Assembly: GCF_017168145.1 (NCBI RefSeq) | Contig: NZ_JADQTL010000009.1 | Location: 1,244,799-1,308,798 of the forward strand | Source: Anaerovorax sp. IOR16 | GTDB lineage: Bacteria > Bacillota > Clostridia > Peptostreptococcales > Anaerovoracaceae | Direction: 5' to 3' | DNA: 64,000 bases | Part shown: piece after piece, positions 8,230 through 16,896 of the stretch | Layout: the number at the start of each line of letters is the position of its first letter | Position numbering within the stretch: the stretch's first letter is position 1 | The notes under the pieces: model-generated | What the model was told of the DNA's origin: nothing | Databases searched by the model: none | The model's input: the letters and a program-made list of their open reading frames with translations, nothing else | Program-made: the position numbers and the translations under genes

Positions 8230-8254
8230 AAAGGATGGATTTTTTCCATCCTTT
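8230..8254 (+). terminator. Terminator hairpin of gdhA, also left target-site duplicate of IS copy 1
   Basis: Arms AAAGGATGGA and TCCATCCTTT around five Ts. The identical 25 bases recur at 9843-9867 on the other side of the insertion sequence. Only TTT remains before the element begins with CAGACTG, so the U-tract for gdhA transcripts is truncated here; the full tract survives at the right copy. Confidence 0.85.
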
Positions 8255-8267
8255 CAGACTGTAGACA

Positions 8268-8313
8268 AAATACCTTGCTAAATTTATATTCTTATAATTT
8301 CTGCAAGGTATTT
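8268..8313 (-). terminator. Hairpin at the transposase 3' end, IS copy 1
   Basis: An 11 bp perfect inverted repeat (AAATACCTTGC and GCAAGGTATTT) with a 24-base loop. On the minus strand it is followed by TTTTG, so it can end transposase transcripts just inside the element. Confidence 0.5.
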
Positions 8314-8363
8314 TCTATTTTTTCTATAAAGCTTTTAAAAAAAGAAAAAATAAAAGGATATCT

Positions 8364-9146
8364 CTATGCCATTTGATTCCTTCTTTCAGATTTATGAATC
8401 CATGTTGCTAGTTTTTTTAGATTCATGGACGCAAAAAGAAGATTCAGTTCCATTTCTATCTTCTGAATCCCTCGATATTGTGTATAACGCATATTATGTT
8501 TTTCTTTTGCATCTGCAAAGACTCGCTCAATGGTTTGACTCCGTAGTTTGTAAAGATCTCGATACTTTGGAGTATGACGAATGTCCTCACATTGCTCTAT
8601 GTAGTTTTCCCATATATGACGTGTGACTACTTTTACATGGTCTTTACTTGCTGTGCATTCTGATAAGGAAGGGCAACTCTTGCAAATTTCTCCTTTACTC
8701 TTATATTCCCGATACCCTTCTCTATTTGTTGTAGTATAGTTTAACACTTGGTTTTCTGGGCATACAAAGCAATCATAGTATTCATCATAAGCATATTCGT
8801 GTTTTTTAAAATAACCATTTTTTGTCATAGGTCGTTTGTATGGTAGGATAGGAATTCGTTTATCTTTGAGTATTTCTCTAGCAATTGCAGGTGTTTTATA
8901 TCCGGAATCCATTACAATATTTTTTACACCTTTATATCTTTTTACTTTTTCATAAATCTTTGGGAATGCAACTGAGTCATGTACATTTCCTGGATTTGTA
9001 TGAAAAGCAAGTATGTAATTGTTTCGATCGCAAGCTACATTTGCAGCATAAGCAAATACTACCTTATGCTTTCCTTTATGAAATACACCGCAATCCGGAT
9101 CTACGGTACTTTTCTTGATTACTTTTGTCTTTTCTTTGGCTTCCGT
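8364..9146 (-). CDS. Transposase, C-terminal frame, IS copy 1
   Basis: The frame opens at the A9 run (T9 on plus at 9146-9154) and runs 260 codons to a stop at 8364. It carries the DDE catalytic core: DPDCGVFHKGKHKVVFAY, then VMDSGYKTPAIA with an Asp. A Cys-rich insert (CFVCP, CKSCPSLSEC) and the C-terminal TIERVFADAKEKHNMRYTQYRG, which holds the catalytic Glu region, follow. It lacks its own good ribosome site, and the first ATG in frame is far inside the domain. It is therefore probably made as a -1 frameshift fusion with the upstream frame. Confidence 0.85.
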   Translation of the reverse strand, partial: TEAKEKTKVIKKSTVDPDCGVFHKGKHKVVFAYAANVACDRNNYILAFHTNPGNVHDSVAFPKIYEKVKRYKGVKNIVMDSGYKTPAIAREILKDKRIPILPYKRPMTKNGYFKKHEYAYDEYYDCFVCPENQVLNYTTTNREGYREYKSKGEICKSCPSLSECTASKDHVKVVTRHIWENYIEQCEDIRHTPKYRDLYKLRSQTIERVFADAKEKHNMRYTQYRGIQKIEMELNLLFASMNLKKLATWIHKSERRNQMA

Positions 9147-9727
9147 TTTTTTTTACAAGCTTGTTTTCCTCGTTCAATGCGATCTTCGTTAATTTCTTTC
9201 ATTAGTTCTTTTTCATAGTATTTAACGGATTCCAAAACGGTTTCTTTTTCACTGTTATGGTTATTTGCACTTGCTTTAATATGTGTACCGTCAATGAAAA
9301 TGCTTTCTGAATTAATGAATTCATATTCCATAATTTCAGCAATGACTCTTTGAAAGATTTGTTCGAATAAGTCAGTATTTTGAAACCGACGAGAGTAGTT
9401 TTTACCAAAGGTAGAAAAGTGAGGAATTTCTTCCTCTAAACTATAACCAAGATACCATCGATAAGCTACATTCGTTTGAATTTCTTTAATGGTCTGCCTC
9501 ATGGATCGAATACCAAAGGTATATTGAATGAGGGTAATTTTAATTAAGACGACAGGGTCGATGCTTTCTTTTCCCACATCAGAATACAAATCTTTTACAA
9601 GGTCATAAATGAAAGAGAGATTAATCGCAGTATCTATCTTACGAATAATATGATCTTGTGGAACAAGAGAATTCAAGGTTACCATTTGAAATTGATCACG
9701 ACCTAATAAATCTTTCTTACCCATCAT
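9119..9727 (-). CDS. Transposase, N-terminal frame, IS copy 1
   Basis: A 202-residue frame beginning MMGKKDLLGRDQFQMVTLNSL with a GGAGG site 10 bases upstream. It covers the helical DUF772-type N-terminal domain and the first catalytic segment (SIFIDGTHIKASAN, with the first Asp). It ends in a Lys-rich tail just past the A9 run where the reading frame changes. It overlaps the C-terminal frame by 28 bases. On its own it lacks the later catalytic residues, so it would be inactive or regulatory. Confidence 0.85.
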   Translation of the reverse strand: MMGKKDLLGRDQFQMVTLNSLVPQDHIIRKIDTAINLSFIYDLVKDLYSDVGKESIDPVVLIKITLIQYTFGIRSMRQTIKEIQTNVAYRWYLGYSLEEEIPHFSTFGKNYSRRFQNTDLFEQIFQRVIAEIMEYEFINSESIFIDGTHIKASANNHNSEKETVLESVKYYEKELMKEINEDRIERGKQACKKKRKPKKRQK

Positions 9728-9795
9728 AAAGCAAATACCTCCATGTATTTATACATATATTTTACCATAAATACAATAAAATGTATTACATTATG

Positions 9796-9839
9796 TAAAA
9801 AAAACTGTAGGCAAAGATAGAGATATCCTTGTCTACAGT
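9796..9839 (-). terminator. Inward-facing terminator at the 5' end of IS copy 1
   Basis: Read into the element from outside, ACTGTAG pairs with CTACAGT, with inner GATA/TATC and CAA/TTG pairing, followed by eight Ts. It would stop outside transcription from entering the transposase. The arm overlaps the terminal inverted repeat. Confidence 0.6.
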
Positions 9840-9842
9840 CTG

Positions 9843-9875
9843 AAAGGATGGATTTTTTCCATCCTTTTTCTTTTT
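9843..9875 (+). terminator. Right target-site duplicate: intact gdhA terminator
   Basis: Second copy of the same hairpin (9843-9867), here with the original tail TTTTTCTTTTTAT. Read on the minus strand it would serve addA, but there its U-tract is cut to TTT by the element end. Confidence 0.8.
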
Positions 9876-9906
9876 ATAGTTTATAGGATACCTAAGAAGA
9901 AAAGTC

Positions 9907-12900
9907 CTAAATTCTAATCTCTTTGTCAATGGAAAATAGATATAAATAAGTTTCCTTTACCTTAATCCCCTTTATTTTTTCCAATGCTTCCTTGTAAAGA
10001 GCTAATTGCCCTTCATATTGCCTCTTTATTCCTTCAAGTGAGGATTGTGTATCTTGCGTAAAATTAGATTTATAATCCAAAAGTACATATTCATTGTCTT
10101 CTAAAAAATAACAATCAATGGTGCCTTGGATAATAATATCTTCTTTTTCTTTCTTCTTTTTTAAATTAAAAGAAACCTCTTTATAAATTTCCTTTGCTTT
10201 ACAAGCTCTTCTTCCAATATCAGAGACAAAAAATGCGGTAAGTTTATCTAAGTCAGCAACTTGTGCCTCTTCATCAAACAGAATTTCTCGTTCTACCATA
10301 CTTTCAATGAACTGAGAAATTTTTCTTCGGATTGCAGGCATGTCTTCTTTTTGTGAAAAAAGGAACTCATGAAATGGTAAGTATTCCATAATACGATGCA
10401 AAATGGTTCCTCGTTCTGCACCAGAATAAACCTTTTTCCCTTGCAAAAATTTAGGCGGCATTTTTGATAAATTTGTTCTTCTTTTACTTACCTCCCCAAC
10501 CTTTTCTTTTGCAAGCTCGGATACACTATACTTTGATTTCATCTGATTTGCAAAGAGATAAGGATATTGATATTCTAAGCGACTATAGATCATCTTTTGA
10601 TCTTCCTCTTTGAAATTCGTAGAAAATCCCTTTGCAAGGGCAAAAGAAATCTCCTCTCTTTGTATATCGAGCTCTTCTTTTATCAGACTCATCCCGCTTC
10701 GATCATGACGAAATATTTTTATATTAGAATCCACAATGGCAGGAAAAATCAAATCCATATAACATTTTGCACCTGCTGCATCCTCTGATTCCCTTAACTC
10801 ATATTTTTCCAAAGTTCTATCAATATCCGTGACAGTTCCTAAAAGCACAAGTTCATCCATCGCACGTGTAAAAGCTACATATAGGATACGAATTTCTTCC
10901 GCCATATCGTCTTTTTTCTTTTTTTCATCCATTAAATATTGAAGGATTGTTTTGCAATAACAATGATTCTCAACATCAACCAAACGTAAACCAATACCTA
11001 AGTCCTTATCTAAACTCAAAGCGGTGGATTTCTGTCCCAATTGAAATCGCTTTGCTAATCCTCCTACTAAAACAAAAGGAAATTCAAGCCCCTTACTCTT
11101 ATGTATGGTCATAATACGTACAACGTCATCGTTTTCTCCAATGAGCTTTACTTGTCCCGTACTGATTTTTTTCTCCTGTAATGCTTCTATATAACGAATA
11201 AAAGAAAATAAACCTTTACCCTGAGAAGATTGATACTGCACTGCCTTATCAACAAGAAAACGTAAATTTGCTTGCCGCTGAATTCCTCCTGGAATGCTTC
11301 CTATATATTGATAATATCCAGTTTCTTCAATTAACTTCCAAAGGAGATTTTCTAAAGACATATATGTCGCAATCTTCCCCCAAAGCTGCAATGCATTCAA
11401 AGCAACACTACATTTTTGCCTCAGCCCTTCGTGTTCACCATTCTGACTATACTGTAAAAAAGCATCATAGTAGGAGCCTTGTTTATGTGCAATTCTTACT
11501 TTCGCCATTTCATCAATCGTAAAATCAAAAATAGGAGATCGCATTACACTTAACAGACATAAATCTTGTTTTTTATTATCAATCAGTCGCAATAAATTTA
11601 AAAAAATCTGAATTTCTACGGTATCAAAATACCCATCACTGTTATCAACAAACGCAGGAATTCCAGCATCCATTAGTGCTTGAAAATAGATTTGTCCATC
11701 CGTTTTTGCTCCTCTTAACAGAATTACAATATCTCTGTTCTCCAAGTTACGTACGCATTCTTTCTTGCAATCAAAAATTTCTTTTCCTTTTGCCTCTTTT
11801 ATAATCTGTACAGCGGCATAAGCTTCCACTTCTGCACGTTTCATTTCTTTGATGAGATCATCAATGTCTTCTTCCTCAATTTGTGCATCATCCACTACAT
11901 GAAGAGATAACGGATATGCCAATTCACCTTCATAATTAACCCCTTTATATAAGGCTGCATCTTTATCATATGCCAAACCTGTGGTTCGCTTTTGCATGAT
12001 CTTTGAAAAAACATGATTACTCCCATTAATAATGGTGTCTTTGCTTCGAAAGTTTCGATTCAAATCAATTTTTTCATTTTCTTCTTTCGTTCCTTTTTGA
12101 AATAATTCGTATTTCCAGATAAAAAGTTCCGGCTCTGCCAGCCGAAATTTATAAATACTCTGTTTGACATCCCCTACCATAAACACATTATTATCTCTTT
12201 TAATACGATTGATTAAGGTTTCCTGAACTATGTTACTGTCTTGGTATTCATCAATAAATATGTATCGGAATTTATCTCGGTATTCGGAAGCAGCTTCTTC
12301 ATGTTCTAAAATTTTTAAAGCATGGTGTTCAATGTCATTAAAGTCAATTAACCCTTTTTTCTGTTTTCTTTCTGTATATTTTTTCTCAAAATCTTCTACT
12401 AAGCAATAAAGTATGTTTGCATATGGATAAGTTTCTTGCATTTCTTCCGTTAATTCTTTTAATGAACGAGTTCCAAATTGTTCACAAAGGCGATTAAAAA
12501 TTTCTTTTCCTTTGTCACGAAATGCACTTACGCGGTCCTTAATTTCTTGATAAATTTCCTTCTCATCCTTACCTGCTACAAGGCGTTGAAATTTTCCTTT
12601 ATAAGCATTCATCTTCTGCATCGTATCTTCAAAAGAATGTATTTTTAAGGCAGATTGCATTTCTTCCAACTCGAAAATATCCAAAGCACACTTTTTACTT
12701 AATCTCTCAAGTCCAAATTCAAGTAGTAAGCTTTCAGCTTGCTTAAAATAACTTAAAGAAAGGAAAAGTTTATCATTGATATTTTCTTTTAATTGCTGAA
12801 AAACAGTACTATTTTCAAACTCTTCCATTCCTTCTTTCAGTTTACCAACATTTTGTGATAACCATTCAAATGAATTTGGTATACTCTGTATAAACTGATA

Positions 12901-13434
12901 AGTATAAAGAATCATTTCTTTCGCTGATTTTTCATTTTTACTTCCGGCGTATGCACGTAAAAAAGAAAGAAACTCTTGGTCCTTTCTTTGAAATCGTTCA
13001 TGGAATAATTCTTCCATTGCTTCTGCTTGCAAGATGGTTTTTTGAGCTTCATCACAAATCTTAAAATTAGGCTCAATATTAATAAAATGAAAATATCTAC
13101 GTATCACTTCCATGGCAAATGCATGAAAGGTACTGATATTTGCTTTATGTATAAGGCTAAGCTGCCTGCGCAAAAATAATTCCTTTTTCTGATTTTGTTC
13201 CAATTCTTCCATCTCATTTGAAATGGCTCGAACAATCTTTTCTTTCATTTCCGCAGCTGCTGCATTACTAAAGGTAACAATAAGCATTTGATTTAAATCA
13301 ATTTCATCTTCTAGAATTAATCCTTTAATTCGTTCAACCAGTACAGCTGTTTTTCCAGATCCTGCTGCTGCAGAAACTAAAATATTTTTTTCACGTAATC
13401 GGATTGCTTTCTCTTGTTCTTCTGTCCATTTCAT
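9907..13434 (-). CDS. addA: ATP-dependent helicase/nuclease subunit AddA
   Basis: An 1175-residue UvrD-like helicase with a C-terminal RecB-type nuclease, for double-strand-break processing with AddB. Visible features are the Walker A AAAGSGKTAV (about 22-31), LIVTFSNAAAAEMKEK, the DEYQDSN box (motif II), GDVKQSIYKFR, the late helicase motif RIMTIHKSKGLEFP, and ILYVAFTRA. The nuclease Asp residues appear in GTIDCYF and LLDYKSNF near the C-terminus. The length is close to the usual 1200-1250. No addB lies in the window; normally it sits just upstream. Here a flippase gene is upstream, 20 bases away. Confidence 0.95.
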   Translation of the reverse strand: MKWTEEQEKAIRLREKNILVSAAAGSGKTAVLVERIKGLILEDEIDLNQMLIVTFSNAAAAEMKEKIVRAISNEMEELEQNQKKELFLRRQLSLIHKANISTFHAFAMEVIRRYFHFINIEPNFKICDEAQKTILQAEAMEELFHERFQRKDQEFLSFLRAYAGSKNEKSAKEMILYTYQFIQSIPNSFEWLSQNVGKLKEGMEEFENSTVFQQLKENINDKLFLSLSYFKQAESLLLEFGLERLSKKCALDIFELEEMQSALKIHSFEDTMQKMNAYKGKFQRLVAGKDEKEIYQEIKDRVSAFRDKGKEIFNRLCEQFGTRSLKELTEEMQETYPYANILYCLVEDFEKKYTERKQKKGLIDFNDIEHHALKILEHEEAASEYRDKFRYIFIDEYQDSNIVQETLINRIKRDNNVFMVGDVKQSIYKFRLAEPELFIWKYELFQKGTKEENEKIDLNRNFRSKDTIINGSNHVFSKIMQKRTTGLAYDKDAALYKGVNYEGELAYPLSLHVVDDAQIEEEDIDDLIKEMKRAEVEAYAAVQIIKEAKGKEIFDCKKECVRNLENRDIVILLRGAKTDGQIYFQALMDAGIPAFVDNSDGYFDTVEIQIFLNLLRLIDNKKQDLCLLSVMRSPIFDFTIDEMAKVRIAHKQGSYYDAFLQYSQNGEHEGLRQKCSVALNALQLWGKIATYMSLENLLWKLIEETGYYQYIGSIPGGIQRQANLRFLVDKAVQYQSSQGKGLFSFIRYIEALQEKKISTGQVKLIGENDDVVRIMTIHKSKGLEFPFVLVGGLAKRFQLGQKSTALSLDKDLGIGLRLVDVENHCYCKTILQYLMDEKKKKDDMAEEIRILYVAFTRAMDELVLLGTVTDIDRTLEKYELRESEDAAGAKCYMDLIFPAIVDSNIKIFRHDRSGMSLIKEELDIQREEISFALAKGFSTNFKEEDQKMIYSRLEYQYPYLFANQMKSKYSVSELAKEKVGEVSKRRTNLSKMPPKFLQGKKVYSGAERGTILHRIMEYLPFHEFLFSQKEDMPAIRRKISQFIESMVEREILFDEEAQVADLDKLTAFFVSDIGRRACKAKEIYKEVSFNLKKKKEKEDIIIQGTIDCYFLEDNEYVLLDYKSNFTQDTQSSLEGIKRQYEGQLALYKEALEKIKGIKVKETYLYLFSIDKEIRI

Positions 13435-13454
13435 TTTCTATGTCCTCCTACCGT

Positions 13455-15056
13455 CTAAATCAAATGAATTTTATGCAATAGACGATATAACATCTCCCCC
13501 TTAGGTAAAGCTTTGATTTCATTTGGTAAGATAGATTTACTGAAAATCAATGAAATGCCATACACTCCGGCACCAACGCAAATGGATAAAGCAGTTGCTA
13601 AAGTATTTCCTAAAATACCAATAAGCAAAGAGTAGCTTATCAATACACAAACGCTCATAAGTATACCGCATAAAATCGGTTTTATAACCGTTAACTTCCA
13701 ATCAAACTCTGTTTCACACACTCGTTTAACTGCCCATAAATTTAAAATTCCAACCACACCGTATGCTACTGAACTTCCAATTGCTGCGCCTTGTACGTTT
13801 AATTGAGGAATTCCCGTCAATAAATAAGTTAAAATAATTTTTACAACCAATCCTGCCAAAAGAGAGTATACAGCAGCAGATGCCTTATCCAATCCCTGAA
13901 GGATACCTGCCATTGTTTGTGCTATTGCCAAAAAAACGATTCCAATCGATAAATAAAACAAACTTGGTGCCGCACTTGCTGCACTTTCCGCCTGCATAGG
14001 ATACAGAAGCAGCATAATCGGTTCTGAAAGACTCATTAATCCAAAGGCACATGGAACTCCAAGCATCATTGCAGTTCGGAAGCCTAAACGTACATTATCC
14101 TTTAAAAAAGATTTGTCCTTTGTACTTTGCGCTGCTGCAACTGCCGGTACCATACTCAATGCAATGCTTAACGCTAAAGCCTGAGGAATGTTAATAATCG
14201 GACCAGCCATTCCAGTTAACTGCCCGTAAAGGGCATTTGACGCTTCATAGCTAAAACCAATGCTTTGCATACGATTCATTACAATCCCAACGTCCGCTAT
14301 ATTCATAATTGGTAAAATAGATACCCCGATTGTAATCGGAACCGTCAAATAAACCAATCTCTTAAAAATACTTTTGGATGATTCCTTTGTAACTACATTT
14401 TCTGCAAGCATTTGCTTTTTAATTTTATTACTTTTCCGTAAATACACAATGATTAAAATTAAAGTTCCGGCAATCGGACCAATGCTTGTACCAAAGCAAG
14501 CCCCTCCTGCGGCATACTCAATCCCTTTTTCCACTAATAGCACTGCTAAGATAAGCCCGATACCAACTCGAATGGCTTGCTCAACCAGCTGTGAAAAAGC
14601 CGTTGGTGCCATTTCCTGCATTCCCTGAAAATAACCACGAAAGACAGCCATAATCGGAACAAACAAAAGTGCCGGAGCAATGGCTGCCATTGCATAATAC
14701 GCATGTGGATTTCCTAGCATTGTTACAATTGGCTTTGCTCCGAAAAAAACAATCGCAGAAGATACCACGCCAAGAATGAGCATAACAAGAAAGGAAATGC
14801 GAAAGACAGTATGTGCCTCTGCATGTTTTCCGACCGCTATGCGCTCTGAAACCATTTTCGATATCGCAGCCGGAGCTCCGTTGGTTGAAAATACCAATAA
14901 AAATATGTAAATCGGGTAAGCGGTTTGGTAATATCCCATACCTTCATCGCCGATAATATTCGCAAGCGGAATACGGAAAATCGCCCCCATAACTTGTACC
15001 ATTAATCCTGCAATCCCCAATATTGCTGCACCTTTTAAGAATGTTTTCTTCCTCAT
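13455..15056 (-). CDS. MurJ/SpoVB-like lipid flippase of the MOP superfamily
   Basis: A 533-residue membrane protein with about 14 hydrophobic helices. It resembles the YtgP/SpoVB polysaccharide biosynthesis group: RKKTFLKGAAILGIAGL at the N-terminus, then FRIPLANIIGDEGMGYYQTAYPIY and FRGYFQGMQEMAPTAFSQLVEQ, both typical signatures. Members flip lipid-linked cell-wall precursors such as lipid II. Which role applies here (vegetative MurJ or sporulation SpoVB) cannot be told. Its ribosome site is weak. addA follows after 20 bases, probably in the same transcript. Confidence 0.88.
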   Translation of the reverse strand: MRKKTFLKGAAILGIAGLMVQVMGAIFRIPLANIIGDEGMGYYQTAYPIYIFLLVFSTNGAPAAISKMVSERIAVGKHAEAHTVFRISFLVMLILGVVSSAIVFFGAKPIVTMLGNPHAYYAMAAIAPALLFVPIMAVFRGYFQGMQEMAPTAFSQLVEQAIRVGIGLILAVLLVEKGIEYAAGGACFGTSIGPIAGTLILIIVYLRKSNKIKKQMLAENVVTKESSKSIFKRLVYLTVPITIGVSILPIMNIADVGIVMNRMQSIGFSYEASNALYGQLTGMAGPIINIPQALALSIALSMVPAVAAAQSTKDKSFLKDNVRLGFRTAMMLGVPCAFGLMSLSEPIMLLLYPMQAESAASAAPSLFYLSIGIVFLAIAQTMAGILQGLDKASAAVYSLLAGLVVKIILTYLLTGIPQLNVQGAAIGSSVAYGVVGILNLWAVKRVCETEFDWKLTVIKPILCGILMSVCVLISYSLLIGILGNTLATALSICVGAGVYGISLIFSKSILPNEIKALPKGEMLYRLLHKIHLI

Positions 15057-15193
15057 TTGTTTCTTTCTAAAACAGATTACTCCGTTTCCCCTTTCTGATT
15101 TTTAAAAAATATTAATACAATCCAATTTGACGTCACGCTTTATTATATATAATTTTTCCCTACTCTTCTATATATTTTAAACATTTCTTTTGA

Positions 15194-15199
15194 TATAAT
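15194..15199 (+). promoter_or_regulatory. Extended -10 promoter element of gpmI
   Basis: TGATATAAT gives an extended -10 with perfect TATAAT. The -35 region 17 bases upstream (TATATT) is poor. It lies 75 bases before gpmI, in the divergent spacer shared with the flippase gene. Confidence 0.5.
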
Positions 15200-15273
15200 G
15201 TGCATGGGTTATGAAAAAAACTTTTTACGCTCATACTATTGACGTATTATAAATAGAATCGAGGTATTATAAT

Positions 15274-16806
15274 ATGAAACAAACGACAATGCTTTTAATT
15301 TTAGATGGTTTCGGCGACCGTAAATCTATTCATGGTAATGCAATTTTGCAAGCAAAGACACCGAATTTGAATGATTTATTCTGTCGTTTTCCAAATACAC
15401 TTCTTGGTGCCAGTGGTGAAGATGTAGGACTTCCAGAAGGACAAATGGGAAACTCCGAAGTAGGGCATCTCAATATAGGAGCAGGCCGCATCGTCTACCA
15501 AGAGCTGACTAAAATTTCAAAAGCAATCAAAGAGGGCATCTTTCAAAAGAATGAAGCCATTCTTACTGCTATGGAACATTCATTGAAAAACAACTCTTCC
15601 CTTCATATATTAGGTCTTTTATCTGACGGTGGTGTGCACAGTCATATCAATCACCTCTTTGCATTGCTTGATCTTGCAAAAAGCAAAGGAATTTCTGAAG
15701 TTTTTGTTCATTGCCTTTTAGACGGAAGAGACGTGCCGCCAAGATGCGCAGGTCGCTATCTTTCTATGCTTGAAGACCATATGGAAAAAATCGGTATTGG
15801 TAAGATTGCCACAATCGGTGGTCGATATTACGGAATGGATCGTGATAGTCGCTGGGAGCGAGAAGAATTGGCCTATAACGCATTTACTTTAGGACAAGGG
15901 GAAATCGCCAACAATGTGCACGAAGCCCTTTCTGCTGCTTATGAAAGAAATGAAAATGATGAGTTTGTAAGACCAACGGTTATTTTAGAAAACAATAAGC
16001 CTGTAGCAACGGTAAATGATAAAGATTCCATTATTTTCTTTAATTTCCGACCTGACCGTGCAAGACAAATTACCAGAGCCTTTGTAGATTCTACCTTTAC
16101 AGGTTTTTCACGAAAAAAAGTATTGAATCATTTGTGTTATGTCTGCTTTACACAATACGATGCAGAAATGCCAAATGTCTTGGTCGCTTTTCCACCTCAA
16201 TCTTTAAAAAATACCTTAGGTGAATATCTTTCCGACTTAGATTTGCATCAGCTTCGTATTGCAGAAACAGAAAAATATGCGCATGTCACTTTCTTTTTTA
16301 ATGGCGGTGTTGAGGCTCCGAATAAAGGAGAAGATCGAATCTTAATCCCTTCTCCTAAGGTTGCTACTTATGACTTAAAACCGGAAATGAGTGCCTACGA
16401 AGTGACAGATCGCGTTATCGAGCAAATTGAATCCAAAACATATGATGTGATTATTTTAAACTTTGCAAACTGCGATATGGTAGGACATACGGGCGAGATG
16501 GATGCTGCAATAAAAGCAGTTGAAACAGTGGATGAATGTGTTGGGGAAATTGCAAAAACGCTTCAAAAGAATAATGGGCAAATGCTTTTGACTGCAGATC
16601 ATGGAAATGCCGACTATATGCTTGATGAAAATGAGAATGTAGTGACTGCGCACTCACTGAGTCCGGTTCCACTTTTAGTTATGTCGGAAAAAGAAATGAC
16701 TCTGAAAGATCATGGCATACTTGCAGACCTTGCTCCAACACTTTTGGACCTGATGGGATTGAAAAAACCGGAAGAAATGACTGGAAGCAGCTTAATTATT
16801 GATTAA
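15274..16806 (+). CDS. gpmI: 2,3-bisphosphoglycerate-independent phosphoglycerate mutase
   Basis: A 510-residue glycolytic enzyme that interconverts 3- and 2-phosphoglycerate using two Mn2+ ions. It belongs to the alkaline-phosphatase superfamily. The first metal Asp lies in LLILDGFGDR, the Ser nucleophile in MGNSEVGHLNIGAGR. The phosphotransferase-domain motifs LLDGRDVPP and TIGGRYYGMDRD follow. The late metal ligands are in NCDMVGHTG and LTADHGNAD, then VTAHSLSPVPL. Length is normal. It stands alone, ending at a bidirectional terminator. Confidence 0.97.
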   Translation: MKQTTMLLILDGFGDRKSIHGNAILQAKTPNLNDLFCRFPNTLLGASGEDVGLPEGQMGNSEVGHLNIGAGRIVYQELTKISKAIKEGIFQKNEAILTAMEHSLKNNSSLHILGLLSDGGVHSHINHLFALLDLAKSKGISEVFVHCLLDGRDVPPRCAGRYLSMLEDHMEKIGIGKIATIGGRYYGMDRDSRWEREELAYNAFTLGQGEIANNVHEALSAAYERNENDEFVRPTVILENNKPVATVNDKDSIIFFNFRPDRARQITRAFVDSTFTGFSRKKVLNHLCYVCFTQYDAEMPNVLVAFPPQSLKNTLGEYLSDLDLHQLRIAETEKYAHVTFFFNGGVEAPNKGEDRILIPSPKVATYDLKPEMSAYEVTDRVIEQIESKTYDVIILNFANCDMVGHTGEMDAAIKAVETVDECVGEIAKTLQKNNGQMLLTADHGNADYMLDENENVVTAHSLSPVPLLVMSEKEMTLKDHGILADLAPTLLDLMGLKKPEEMTGSSLIID

Positions 16807-16845
16807 TATATTAAATGTCTAAAATTAAATATATAAAAAATACTT

Positions 16846-16891
16846 AAAAAATGGCTTCTAAGATAATATAGTTATCATAGAAGCCATTTTT
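16846..16891. terminator. Bidirectional terminator between gpmI and the cobalamin adenosyltransferase gene
   Basis: Arms ATGGCTTCTA and TAGAAGCCAT (10 bp) with an inner GATAA/TTATC, flanked by A5 and T5. It serves both convergent genes. Confidence 0.8.
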
Positions 16892-16896
16892 CATTT

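Larger units (their letters stand above)
8255..9842 (-). mobile_element. IS1182-family-like insertion sequence, copy 1
   Basis: A 1588 bp element with perfect 14 bp terminal inverted repeats CAGACTGTAGACAA. It is flanked by 25 bp direct repeats that are a complete terminator hairpin. The transposase is on the minus strand in two overlapping frames. Copy 2 at 23325-24912 has the same length and opposite orientation. Where the two translations could be compared, three base differences were found, all synonymous. Near-identity indicates recent transposition. The family call rests on transposase sequence resemblance recalled from IS1182 members. Confidence 0.9.
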
